A program made the position numbers and the translations under genes. A DNA stretch of 54,025 nucleotides from SZUA-287 sp036397975 (GTDB lineage Bacteria > Bacteroidota > Ignavibacteria > UBA10030 > UBA6906): the NCBI GenBank assembly GCA_036397975.1, contig DASWHW010000214.1, positions 1 through 54,025 of the forward strand. The letters run 5' to 3'. How positions within the stretch are numbered: position 1 is the first letter of the stretch; every line of letters starts with the position of its first letter. Below are positions 16,191-24,385 of the stretch, piece by piece. Under the pieces are notes generated by a model that was not told the DNA's origin, searched no databases, and worked only from the letters and a program-made list of their open reading frames with translations.

Positions 16191-16778
16191 CTATTTATTT
16201 CCACGACTGCCGGGTTTCATGATTTGCAATCCATCATTGCACATCGGACAGGTTGCCGGCGCAAATGTCTGTACGGCCATTTGAAGCAAGGCAAACTGGT
16301 CACTCTCTTTCTCAACCGGGAAGCGAACGCTCCCGCCGCTCCGGTCCACGATAAACCCAACTCCCGCGAGCACAGCAGAATGAGATCCGACGATATCAAT
16401 CACTTCAAACACCGATCCGCCTGTCGTGACAACGTCTTCACAAACGAGAACGCGCTCACCGCGGCTCAACTCGAAGCCGCGCCGAAGTTGCAGAGCGCCA
16501 TCCTTTCGTTCGGCGAACACCGTTCTCACGTTCAACACACGGCCTACCTCCTGACCCACGACGATCCCACCGATTGCCGGTGTGATGACGACATCGACTG
16601 CCGACCGTGAGAAATGATCTGCGATCCGAGCGCATAACTTTGTGGTGTGGCGTGGGTACTGTAAGACTTTCGCACATTGAAAATATTGCTGGCTGTGCAA
16701 GCCCGAGGTCAACTGGAAATGACCTTCCAGAAGCGCCCCTGTCTCCTTAAATATCGATAGAATTTGTTCTTGTGTCAT
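16191..16778 (-). CDS. pyrE: orotate phosphoribosyltransferase
   Basis: A 195-residue type I phosphoribosyltransferase that converts orotate and PRPP to OMP in de novo pyrimidine synthesis. Key features are the orotate-side motif LTSGLHSQQYFQCA near residue 23, the catalytic-loop Lys in FAERKDG, and the PRPP-binding motif VLVCEDVVTTGGS. The C-terminus contains a CxxC (CPMC) that is common in the shorter bacterial PyrE group. It is the only de novo pyrimidine gene in the window and lies upstream of mscS in the same transcription unit. Confidence 0.95.
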   Translation of the reverse strand: MTQEQILSIFKETGALLEGHFQLTSGLHSQQYFQCAKVLQYPRHTTKLCARIADHFSRSAVDVVITPAIGGIVVGQEVGRVLNVRTVFAERKDGALQLRRGFELSRGERVLVCEDVVTTGGSVFEVIDIVGSHSAVLAGVGFIVDRSGGSVRFPVEKESDQFALLQMAVQTFAPATCPMCNDGLQIMKPGSRGNK

Positions 16779-16790
16779 TTCATCGGTGGT

Positions 16791-17465
16791 TCACAAACGC
16801 ACAACAATGCCTCCACGAAGGAAGAATGTCGTCCCGCGTGATGGATCGTTATGGACATAGGCTAGTTTCCCTTCCACCTCGATCCAGAATCCGCGTGCGA
16901 TATACAGGTCGAAACCAGCAGCAACATTTGACGCGAGACGAAAACGTCTCGGGATGTTGTAATATGTAACGCGGACGCTATCCACCACCTCCCGGTACTC
17001 CGTGGGAGTTACCTGAGCGGCGCCAAGTTGGCCAACAAAAAAGGGGGTCAATCGTGCCTGAGGGACAGGGACAAACTTGGCCGTCAAGAGAATACTTATC
17101 CCAAGGATATTCTTTTCCTGAACACGGATCGTCGGAAATTTCGAGCTAAAATCGCCGCTGCTAAAAATATAGCTTGCAACATCAAGACCCATTCCTACAG
17201 AAACCGATCTGCTCACATGAACCAACACTTGTGCGGCTCCACTGGGGCCCGTTCCCCAGAATTCCGTCAGTCCCGCCTTGGACAGGGGAGAAGCAATCCC
17301 GCCAAGGATGGTAATTGTTGCACGCCGTGCATCGGATGAATCAGCCGGCAGTGGATTGAAGGACGAAGATGGCGGTGCCGCGCGTGTCGGACGGGGTTGA
17401 GAATGGGATGATATGGGTAGTACAAGCGTGAATGCGAAAACAAGAACGGACAGAGGTAGGATCAT
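16791..17465 (-). CDS. outer-membrane beta-barrel protein with signal peptide
   Basis: A 224-residue protein with a clear signal peptide (hydrophobic 3-20, cleavage near SHSQ), a Pro/Ser-rich linker, then alternating hydrophobic strands consistent with a small eight-stranded barrel (conserved Gly/aromatic girdles, ending FFLRGGIVVRL). No specific family can be named; it resembles the generic OmpW/porin-family barrels of FCB bacteria. It lies between the tryptophan-degradation genes and pyrE on the same strand (12 bp before pyrE). Location in the outer membrane is inferred from signal peptide and strand pattern. Confidence 0.7.
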   Translation of the reverse strand: MILPLSVLVFAFTLVLPISSHSQPRPTRAAPPSSSFNPLPADSSDARRATITILGGIASPLSKAGLTEFWGTGPSGAAQVLVHVSRSVSVGMGLDVASYIFSSGDFSSKFPTIRVQEKNILGISILLTAKFVPVPQARLTPFFVGQLGAAQVTPTEYREVVDSVRVTYYNIPRRFRLASNVAAGFDLYIARGFWIEVEGKLAYVHNDPSRGTTFFLRGGIVVRL

Positions 17466-17558
17466 TCGATTCCGGAATTACTGAAGGTTCGGTGGTCCAA
17501 CGACACGATGCGCTCCTCACGCATGGAATATACTAAACTTTCGCGGCGACTCCAACCA

Positions 17559-17975
17559 TCAGATCGTTGCGATGCATTTCAATTCGATGGCAATCGGCGT
17601 GGGAAGGGCGGTGACCTCAACAGTAGTTCTGCAGGGTTTGTTTTTCCGAAAGTATTCCGCATAGACACGATTGAATATGGGGAAGTCATTCTTCATGTTG
17701 GTAAGAAAAACAGTAACATCAATCAGATTCTCCCAATCTGATCCGGCATCTTCGAGGATTAGGCGAACGTTGTTGAAGACCGACCGGCTTTGCGTTTCAA
17801 TGTCGTACGAAAGAATATTTCCATGACCATCTACCTCAACACCTGGAATGCGGATCGTGCCTCGTACCCGCGGTCCCACGCCAGACAGAAACAGCAAATT
17901 GCCAACTTTCCGGGCGTGTGGATACGGTCCGACAGGTTCTGGTGCGGATGACGATATAATACTATCGGAGTTCAT
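17559..17975 (-). CDS. RidA family protein, probable 2-aminomuconate deaminase
   Basis: A 138-residue YjgF/RidA/UK114 protein. The start at 17975 (MNSDSII) is chosen because the ATG overlaps the TGA of the aldehyde dehydrogenase by 4 bp; a longer in-frame extension exists but has no family similarity. Family features include GPYPHARKVGNLLFLSG, the segment from SRSVFNNVRLILEDAG, and the late block ending ALPTPIAIELKCIA. RidA members deaminate imines and enamines; those encoded next to aminomuconate-semialdehyde dehydrogenase act as 2-aminomuconate deaminase (AmnD/NbaF type). The context here makes that the best guess. The Arg that binds the carboxylate in RidA is expected in the CRTTVEV segment, and it is present. 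Confidence 0.85.
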   Translation of the reverse strand: MNSDSIISSSAPEPVGPYPHARKVGNLLFLSGVGPRVRGTIRIPGVEVDGHGNILSYDIETQSRSVFNNVRLILEDAGSDWENLIDVTVFLTNMKNDFPIFNRVYAEYFRKNKPCRTTVEVTALPTPIAIELKCIATI

Positions 17976-19414
17976 AATTTGATGCAAATATTCTTCGGTT
18001 CTGTGAAAAAGCGAAGTGCTTCTAGTCCGCCCTCGCGACCGAGACCGGAATTTTTCATCCCTCCAAACGGAGTCCGCAAATCCCGCAGAAGCCAGCAATT
18101 GACCCACACAATACCTGAGTGAATACGTGCAGCAACCCGATGCGCTCGTGTAAGACTCTCCGTCCAGAGAATTGCAGCGAGGCCGTACTGAGTACTGTCA
18201 GCGTAGCGTAAAACTTCTTCTTCCGAATCGAACGGTGTCAGGGTGACAACGGGGCCAAAGATTTCTTCTTGGTTCGTCCGGCAGGTATACGGGAGGCCTT
18301 CAATGATGGTCGGTTCGACGAACCATCCACGGCTGCAACGGCCACCGGGGTTCACTTTTCTTCCGCCGAAGAGGATTGTCCCGCCTTCATCCTGGGCCAA
18401 CGCGATATAGGAGAGGATTTTCTCCCGATGTGCCTCCGACACGACGGCTCCAAGATTCGTTCCGGGATCAAGCGGATCACCGACCTTCAAGCTTTTTGCT
18501 GCATCTATGAAATCCCGTTTGAATCGCTTGTACAAAGATCGCTCCACAAAGATCCGCGAACCGCAGAGACATATCTCTCCCTGATTTGAAAAAGAGGATT
18601 GAACAGTCGTTTTCAACATCTCGGGATAGTTGCAATCTGCAAAGATGATCACGGGATTTTTTCCACCCATTTCCAACGATAATTTCTTGAACATTGGGGA
18701 GGCCGTTTGTGCAATCGATCGGCCCGTCATCGTTCCTCCCGTGAAAGAGATAGCCGGAACGTCGGGATGGGCAACAATTGCCTGTCCAACCTTTGCTCCC
18801 GATCCATGCACGATGTTCAAAACACCTGGCGGCAGGCCAGCTTCGATGCAGAGCAAGGAGAGCATGAACGCAGTCACGGGGGTTAGCTCGGACGGTTTGG
18901 CAACAACACAATTTCCAGAGGCGAGAGCGGGAGCAATCTTCCACGTGAAGAGATAAAGTGGAAGATTCCAGGGAGAAATACATCCGGCAATCCCGATGGG
19001 AGAACGAAGAGTATAATTCACTGCTGCTTGCTCCATGGGATGAGCTTCGCTCGCGAAGTGCATAAGAGAAGACGCGAAGAAACGAAAGTTTGTCACGGCA
19101 CGAGGTATGTCGACAGTTCGCGCCAGCGCTACCGGTTTTCCTTGATCGGTGGACTCTGCAAGAGCAAGCCGCTCAAGATCCCGCTCCATCAGTTGACTTA
19201 TGTGAAGGAGAATACGAGAACGCTCTTCTGCTGGAGTAATTGACCACGAAGGAAAAGCTTTCTCGGCGGCGTTCACCGCATGAGCAACATCAACCTCATC
19301 TGAGTCAGGCAAACATGAATATGCCTCTCCTGTTGCAGGGTTGAAGTTTTCCAATGTGGCGCCGTTCGCGGAGGGAACGAGGGCACCGCCAACATAATTT
19401 TTCAGTTGTTCCAT
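17972..19414 (-). CDS. 2-aminomuconic-6-semialdehyde dehydrogenase (ALDH superfamily)
   Basis: A 480-residue NAD-dependent aldehyde dehydrogenase. Catalytic Asn150 (SPWN), Glu248 (LEMGGKNP) and Cys282 (NQGEICLCGSR) have the normal spacing. The CLC motif with the ending GGLEALRFFTEPKNICIKL is characteristic of the aminomuconate-semialdehyde / hydroxymuconic-semialdehyde subgroup (ALDH8-like), which oxidises 2-aminomuconate semialdehyde from tryptophan or 2-aminophenol breakdown. It lies between an SDR gene (4 bp upstream) and a RidA gene (4 bp overlap), in one unit with tryptophan 2,3-dioxygenase. Cytosolic. Confidence 0.9.
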   Translation of the reverse strand: MEQLKNYVGGALVPSANGATLENFNPATGEAYSCLPDSDEVDVAHAVNAAEKAFPSWSITPAEERSRILLHISQLMERDLERLALAESTDQGKPVALARTVDIPRAVTNFRFFASSLMHFASEAHPMEQAAVNYTLRSPIGIAGCISPWNLPLYLFTWKIAPALASGNCVVAKPSELTPVTAFMLSLLCIEAGLPPGVLNIVHGSGAKVGQAIVAHPDVPAISFTGGTMTGRSIAQTASPMFKKLSLEMGGKNPVIIFADCNYPEMLKTTVQSSFSNQGEICLCGSRIFVERSLYKRFKRDFIDAAKSLKVGDPLDPGTNLGAVVSEAHREKILSYIALAQDEGGTILFGGRKVNPGGRCSRGWFVEPTIIEGLPYTCRTNQEEIFGPVVTLTPFDSEEEVLRYADSTQYGLAAILWTESLTRAHRVAARIHSGIVWVNCWLLRDLRTPFGGMKNSGLGREGGLEALRFFTEPKNICIKL

Positions 19415-19418
19415 TTGA

Positions 19419-20207
19419 TCAAAGGCAGTTTAAACGTCCGCCATCAACCGGAAGATTGATGCCGTTAATATAGGCGGCAGCTGGAGACGCAAGGAACGCA
19501 ACAGCAGCAGCAACTTCACGAGGTTCCGCGAACCGTCGTGCCGGAATCTCGGCGATCATCTCTGCCGCGACTGTGTCCGCTTGCACGTTCAGTTTCTCCG
19601 CGCGCGCCTTAATCAGCGAATCGAGTCTCCCCGTTTTGGTTGTTCCGGGAAGAACATTATTGACAGTAATATTGAACTGCCCGAGCTCACCGGCAAGAGT
19701 CTTAGCCCACGATGCAACTGCTCCCCGAATTGTATTCGAGACCCCAAGATTGGGAATCGGCTGCTTAACAGAACTAGAGATGATATTAATGATTCGCCCG
19801 TACGCGGCCTTTTTCATTCCGGCAATAAATGACTGAACAAGTATGTGATTGCAGAGAAGATGTTGCGCGAATGTTCCGACAAATTCTTCCGTCTGCGCTT
19901 CGGCGATGGGGCCTCCTTTTGGCCCTCCAGAATTATTCACCAGGATATGAACTACGGGCGTCCTCGCAACATAGGAGCTCAACGCCGCGCGAAGTCCCTC
20001 AGGCTTTGAAAAATCTGCCACAAGCGAATCGTGTATTTGACTGTTCGACACTGGTAGGTCACCAAGAACATGCTTGAGCGCTTCGGGGTTTCTGGCGATG
20101 AGCGTGACGCTTGCCCCCATGGACGCAAGCTCCATTGCGACAGCGTAGCCGATACCCCGAGTGGAACCACACACCACAGCTTTCTTTCCTGAGAGGTTCA
20201 GCTCCAT
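19419..20207 (-). CDS. short-chain dehydrogenase/reductase-like protein with replaced catalytic Tyr/Lys
   Basis: A 262-residue SDR fold protein. The nucleotide-binding motif GSTRGIG (14-20) and the NNSGG motif are present, as is the first catalytic residue (Ser144). Aligned from the following conserved block (NITVNNVLPG), the YxxxK position reads SNTIR: Tyr becomes Ser157 and Lys becomes Arg161. This LGVSNTIR variant is seen in a recognised SDR subgroup, but the usual reductase chemistry cannot be assumed. The ATG at 20207 is preferred over a TTG 60 bp upstream that would overlap the dioxygenase gene. It sits between TDO and the semialdehyde dehydrogenase, so a role in the same pathway is likely but unspecified. 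Confidence 0.85.
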   Translation of the reverse strand: MELNLSGKKAVVCGSTRGIGYAVAMELASMGASVTLIARNPEALKHVLGDLPVSNSQIHDSLVADFSKPEGLRAALSSYVARTPVVHILVNNSGGPKGGPIAEAQTEEFVGTFAQHLLCNHILVQSFIAGMKKAAYGRIINIISSSVKQPIPNLGVSNTIRGAVASWAKTLAGELGQFNITVNNVLPGTTKTGRLDSLIKARAEKLNVQADTVAAEMIAEIPARRFAEPREVAAAVAFLASPAAAYINGINLPVDGGRLNCL

Positions 20208-20244
20208 TTGGTAATGTCCCGTTCGAGTTTTGTTTTCTGCTAAA

Positions 20245-21342
20245 TCAGCGTTGTTGTGCGTAGGCAAACCCGAGACTCTTCCGTACTTCCGGCGGAAGTT
20301 CGGGAAGTGTTGATCGGGGGATGAGAAATGTCGACAGGTTAAAGAGGTCCCCGAAGACCCTGTACTTTTCCACTGTTGCTTTGAGATAATTATATCCGGT
20401 CGAGCCCCCGGTGCCTATTTTGGTCCCGATCATTCGATGAACCATCTGTGCATGGCGATATCGCCACATGGTGAACATTTCATCGACATCCATGAGCGTT
20501 GTGAGAAGACGAAACGGGAGATGCAGAATCGGCTCATCACGGTAGAGTTGAATCAACAACGCTGCCTGCAGGGCCTTGTGCGACAACTGTCGCTTTCCCT
20601 TCGAGACAAGATCTTTATGTTTCGCTTCATCCAGAACGGCCGCAAAGTTTTCTTCATTGGCCGCAAGCTCCTGCAGCTGCTTCTTCTTTTCGTCTTCGCT
20701 CGTGAGAGGATTGCCAGTGATGATATCGCGGTCACTCTGCAGCATGTTGTTCACTGCGGAGCGATAATGTTCCCAGAAATTGAACCCGCTAAAGTCCAGG
20801 AAAGGCGTTCGTTCCAGCCAACGCTCCATCACCCGGAACAGGGAGGACTGCTTCTCGGAGGACTTAATAATTTCCTGATGGCCCGGACTCACGTTTTGAT
20901 AATATGCCTGCTTATTGTACAAGAGACGCTGTTCAGGCTTCATCCCCATGATGTTTTCTATCAGACGGAACTGAACACTTTGAAATCCGGACGCCGGGAA
21001 CAAGAAATCCCGGAATTCCAAGAAATCGAGTGGGGTCATCGTCTCCATGACACGCAATTGATCCACGAGGAGTTTCTGAATTTCTGTTACTCTGGTCAGG
21101 CGCAAAACCGCCACGCCCACATCTTTCTCATCAACATACTCTTTTCCAAACGCCTCAACAAGCGACTGCATTTCGTGAAGGATTTGCTTGAACCAGAGTT
21201 CATACACCTGATGCACGATGATGAAGAGCATTTCATCGTGGGCATGCGCACCATGTTCATCACTTTTTGGGAGTTGACTGGAGAGAAGTTGATCGAGCTT
21301 CAGGTAGTCGCCATAGTAGACCGGAGTATCATTTTTGCGCAT
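20245..21342 (-). CDS. kynA: tryptophan 2,3-dioxygenase
   Basis: A 365-residue heme dioxygenase that opens the indole ring of L-tryptophan to give N-formylkynurenine. The family's N-terminal block is intact (YYGDYLKLDQLL, then HAHDEMLFIIVHQVYELWFK with the substrate-site His/Phe region). The C-terminal block YRHAQMVHRMIGTKIGTGG carries the proximal heme His and the substrate-binding loop. The size is larger than the 280-residue proteobacterial enzymes and matches longer animal/Bacteroidota-type TDOs. First gene of a four-gene set (TDO, SDR, ALDH, RidA); the formamidase and the middle kynurenine steps are absent from the window. Confidence 0.95.
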   Translation of the reverse strand: MRKNDTPVYYGDYLKLDQLLSSQLPKSDEHGAHAHDEMLFIIVHQVYELWFKQILHEMQSLVEAFGKEYVDEKDVGVAVLRLTRVTEIQKLLVDQLRVMETMTPLDFLEFRDFLFPASGFQSVQFRLIENIMGMKPEQRLLYNKQAYYQNVSPGHQEIIKSSEKQSSLFRVMERWLERTPFLDFSGFNFWEHYRSAVNNMLQSDRDIITGNPLTSEDEKKKQLQELAANEENFAAVLDEAKHKDLVSKGKRQLSHKALQAALLIQLYRDEPILHLPFRLLTTLMDVDEMFTMWRYRHAQMVHRMIGTKIGTGGSTGYNYLKATVEKYRVFGDLFNLSTFLIPRSTLPELPPEVRKSLGFAYAQQR

Positions 21343-21387
21343 TACACTTCCTCTTTTGCCTTAGGAAACCAAAAAGACTTTTGAAAG

Positions 21388-22989
21388 TCAAGGAGCAAGC
21401 ACCGCAATGCGTTCAGCGGGGATGTCAAAGAAAAATGTACTCCCCTTGTTTGTGCCTTCACTGATGGCTCCGACTGTCCCACCGTGCAGTTCAACAAGCC
21501 GTTTGACCACCGAAAGACCCAATCCCGTTGAGTGTTCACCTCCGGTCGGTCGGGCGGAAAGACGAACAAACCTCCGAAACAATTTCTGTCGTTCGATATC
21601 GGTAAAACCCGGTCCGTGATCCTGCACGGAAAACCGAATGGAGTGTCCGTGATGCTGGACCTCGACGTGAATGGATTTACCTTCGCCGCAATATTTGATT
21701 GCATTACTGACGAGGTTTTCCATTGACTGATAGATTCGATTCTCATCTATAGTTGCGAGACAATGTCCTCCTGTGGTGATTGTCAATCGTTGCGACTTCC
21801 GTTTTGCCATAAGCTGGTTTGCCTCAACGACACTCCGCGCCAGCGCTCCGACATCTGTTACCTCTTTTTCAAGGCGGATTTTACCGCTTGTCAGTTGCTC
21901 GGTGAGAAGGAGGTCCGTGACGAGCATGACCATGCGGTCGGCATTCTTCGCGATGATATCTGCGTACCTCTGCGTTCGTTCGTCCGGCTCACCGGTTTTC
22001 AGGATCAATTCCGCGTAGCCAAGGATGGCCGCGAGTGGATTTTTCAGATCATGGGCAGCGATACTGAGAAACTCGGACTTGAGACGACTTGCCTCGTGGT
22101 ATGATCTATTCATCGTTTCAAGCTCTTCGTATGCCTGCGCCAGCTCCTCACTCTTCTTCTTAAAGATCTCCTTCTCCCGAAACCCTTTCACCAACGAATT
22201 AAAAACGACCCCCAGCGTTCCAATCTCATCGTCCGTTTTGACCGTAACGGTTTTGCTCAGATCGCCATTGGCAACTGCACGCGCCGCTTGAGAGATTTCA
22301 ACAATGGGATGTGTGACCGACCGGGTAACGACAATTGCAATAAGGATGGCAATGATTCCACCAATAAGAGAATGGAGTGCGAGAGAAAGAAGGGCGCTGT
22401 TCAAGGCCTCAGTGTATACGCTCTCGCGCAAGTCAACCTCTACAATGCCAACGACCTTGCCTTGGGATGTCCGGAGAGGGGCATATCCGGAAACCCACGT
22501 TCCAAAATCATCACGGTACGTTCCAGTATAGGCAGAAACCCCGTTCTCAAAGACTGCCTTCATCTCAGGGCGAAGGCTATAGAGATTCCCCACGTGTGCA
22601 TCGTGAAGCATGACGGTGAACTTTGCGCTGTCAGCACTCACACGGGTCAACGTGTAAATCCCGTCCTCCGAGAACCCGAGAGAACGATTCTGATAGTAGA
22701 ACTCATCCAGCTTTTTCCTTATATGCTGATACTCGGGGCCTTCGATTGAATAATTCCCCTTCAATGCCGCGTACAGGTCGCCGTCGATCGCCAACGACAT
22801 GGCATTCGCGGCAAGCAACACCTGATGTTGCAGGCTTCGCAAAATCAGGTCGGCACTGTTTTGATAATGAATCAGCCCAACGGTGATAATGGTGATGAAG
22901 ATGAGTGTGCTGAGGAGGAGGGCGATTTTGACAACAAGCCGCTTGCGGAGTGGAGGAAGAAGATGTCCGTTATTGGAATAGAGATCCAT
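21388..22989 (-). CDS. membrane sensor histidine kinase (HAMP-HisKA-HATPase)
   Basis: A 533-residue sensor. Two membrane helices (about 19-40 and 205-222) flank a periplasmic domain of about 160 residues with a Cache-like pattern (GIYTLTRV, then VSGYAPLRTSQGKVVGIVEVDL). A HAMP domain follows (about 223-275), a short coiled coil, the H-box SIAAHDLKNPL with phospho-acceptor His313, and an ATPase domain with N-box NLVSNAIKY, DHGPGF and GLGLSVVKRLVELHGG. No response regulator is adjacent, so it is an orphan kinase. It lies 45 bp upstream of the TDO gene on the same strand, but co-regulation is unproven. Confidence 0.93.
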   Translation of the reverse strand: MDLYSNNGHLLPPLRKRLVVKIALLLSTLIFITIITVGLIHYQNSADLILRSLQHQVLLAANAMSLAIDGDLYAALKGNYSIEGPEYQHIRKKLDEFYYQNRSLGFSEDGIYTLTRVSADSAKFTVMLHDAHVGNLYSLRPEMKAVFENGVSAYTGTYRDDFGTWVSGYAPLRTSQGKVVGIVEVDLRESVYTEALNSALLSLALHSLIGGIIAILIAIVVTRSVTHPIVEISQAARAVANGDLSKTVTVKTDDEIGTLGVVFNSLVKGFREKEIFKKKSEELAQAYEELETMNRSYHEASRLKSEFLSIAAHDLKNPLAAILGYAELILKTGEPDERTQRYADIIAKNADRMVMLVTDLLLTEQLTSGKIRLEKEVTDVGALARSVVEANQLMAKRKSQRLTITTGGHCLATIDENRIYQSMENLVSNAIKYCGEGKSIHVEVQHHGHSIRFSVQDHGPGFTDIERQKLFRRFVRLSARPTGGEHSTGLGLSVVKRLVELHGGTVGAISEGTNKGSTFFFDIPAERIAVLAP

Positions 22990-23108
22990 TGGTCCTATGC
23001 GTTGATTGCGTGCAGCGGAGTGTCTTGGGAGTATTGGTTTGCCGTTACACTCCTAAACATTGCAACGGCGATGACAATTCCCGAATCGCAGACCGGCAAG
23101 AGAATTGT

Positions 23109-23858
23109 CTAATTGGTCGTGTCCACAAACTGTGAACGGAGACGCACAGGTGTTGCCGCTTTGCGTTTCATTCGCAGATTCAGCATTTCCACAAAGACGG
23201 AGAATGCCATCGCGAAATAGATGTAGCCTTTCGGGATGTGCTGGTCAAATCCTTCCGCAATGAGCGACACACCGATTAACAGGAGAAACGACAGGGCGAG
23301 CATTTTTACCGTTGGATGACGCTCGACGAAATCACCAACTGCTTTGGCGAAAATCAACATGACGCCCACCGCGATAACCACGGCGGTGATCATGATCGGA
23401 AGCTGACTGACCATGCCGATGGCGGTGATAACAGAGTCAAGCGAGAAGACGATATCCAAGAGAAGAATCTGAATGATCACACCTTTGAAGGATACGCGTA
23501 CACCCTTCTTTTCTTCGCCTTCGGCTCCCTCGAGCTTGTTGTGAATTTCATGCGTGCTTTTGGCAAGGAGAAACAATCCGCCCGCAATGAGAATGAGATC
23601 TCGTCCTGATACGTCCTGCCCAAGAAGGGAAAAGAGGGGTTGGGTGACCCGCATGATAAGGGACAACGAAAAGAGCAAGCCAATTCGCGTAAACATCGCA
23701 AGCGAAAGACCGAGGCTCCTCGCCCGTGCCTGTTTGCTTACCGGCAGCTTTCCCGCAAGGATAGAAATAAAAATGATGTTGTCAATACCGAGGACGATTT
23801 CAAGAACCGTTAAGGTAACGAGAGCAATCCATGCTTGTGGATCAATGATCCATTCCAT
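23109..23858 (-). CDS. TerC family integral membrane protein
   Basis: A 249-residue polytopic protein of the TerC/YgdQ family (about seven membrane helices). Typical features are TVLEIVLGIDNIIFISIL at the N-terminus, with the conserved Glu and Asp in the membrane, and LLDIVFSLDSVITAIGM in the middle with a second Asp/Ser pair. Members are linked to metal ion export (manganese in MeeF/MeeY-like proteins) and to tellurite resistance in the founding case. The metal is not deducible from sequence. It stands alone, with 119 bp to the downstream kinase gene. Confidence 0.93.
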   Translation of the reverse strand: MEWIIDPQAWIALVTLTVLEIVLGIDNIIFISILAGKLPVSKQARARSLGLSLAMFTRIGLLFSLSLIMRVTQPLFSLLGQDVSGRDLILIAGGLFLLAKSTHEIHNKLEGAEGEEKKGVRVSFKGVIIQILLLDIVFSLDSVITAIGMVSQLPIMITAVVIAVGVMLIFAKAVGDFVERHPTVKMLALSFLLLIGVSLIAEGFDQHIPKGYIYFAMAFSVFVEMLNLRMKRKAATPVRLRSQFVDTTN

Positions 23859-23973
23859 GTGGAACTCGCAGTGGTGAATGTCGATTGGTTTACTGAAGAG
23901 AGAACCCGCGTGTCATAAGATAGCAAAAAACAAATAAGCAAATCGCAGGATGCCTGTATGGATGGAAAATTTG

Positions 23974-23981
23974 TATCTTTG
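23974..23981 (+). promoter_or_regulatory. possible Bacteroidota-type -7 element
   Basis: TATCTTTG matches the TAnnTTTG -7 consensus of Bacteroidota sigma factors. A transcript starting about 7 nt downstream would give a short leader to the GTG at 24005, with AAGAGG in between. No matching TTG -33 element is seen at the usual spacing, so this is weak. Confidence 0.3.
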
Positions 23982-24004
23982 AAAAAGTGCTTTCAAGAGG
24001 TAAT

Positions 24005-24385
24005 GTGGAAAATACCGAATACATCGCTGGTGTGTGTAATATTGGGACAAATGAAATTCGAAGGCGTATGAATATTGCGTACGCCGGCCTCATTATTACT
24101 ATACTCATGACGGGTATCCTTATCGCAACATCAGGACCATTCTTGGGGGTTCTTGTAGTCATCCCTGCAACGGTAACCTCTTATGGATTTCTTCAAGCTC
24201 GCACCAGATTCTGTGTTGTTTATGGCCTGTTTGGGATTTTCAACTTTGCGTCGATAGGGGAAAAGACCAAAGTCACTGACAGAGACGCAAGACGCGCCGA
24301 CCTGAAACGAGCGTTTCAGATCAACGCGCTGGCGATAGGTGTTGGAATCACCTACGGAGGAGTACTGTACGTTCTCCTCCGCTAG
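24005..24385 (+). CDS. small membrane protein (CNIG-type), function unknown
   Basis: A 126-residue protein with the N-terminal block NTEYIAGVCNIGTNEI and two or three membrane segments (about 22-40, 44-70, 105-124). The E-YI-GVCNIG..EI motif followed by a hydrophobic region recurs in hypothetical proteins of FCB bacteria; no function is known to me. The GTG at 24005 is preceded by AAGAGG at 4 nt; an in-frame GTG at 23987 would add six residues. The gene ends with its stop codon directly abutting the stop of the convergent cytochrome gene. Confidence 0.75.
   Translation: MENTEYIAGVCNIGTNEIRRRMNIAYAGLIITILMTGILIATSGPFLGVLVVIPATVTSYGFLQARTRFCVVYGLFGIFNFASIGEKTKVTDRDARRADLKRAFQINALAIGVGITYGGVLYVLLR

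Noticed and set aside
17976..18107. 44-residue N-terminal extension of the RidA gene
   Set aside because: It lies inside the aldehyde dehydrogenase gene, lacks similarity, and the internal ATG gives the standard RidA start with an ATGA overlap.
20437..21384. 315-codon frame antisense to tryptophan 2,3-dioxygenase
   Set aside because: It is a mirror frame of a strongly conserved gene with no family motif of its own.
23017..23053. Inverted repeat GGAGTGT...ACACTCC between TerC and the kinase gene
   Set aside because: Seven-bp arms with a 23-nt spacer are expected by chance in a region of this size, and there is no T-run.
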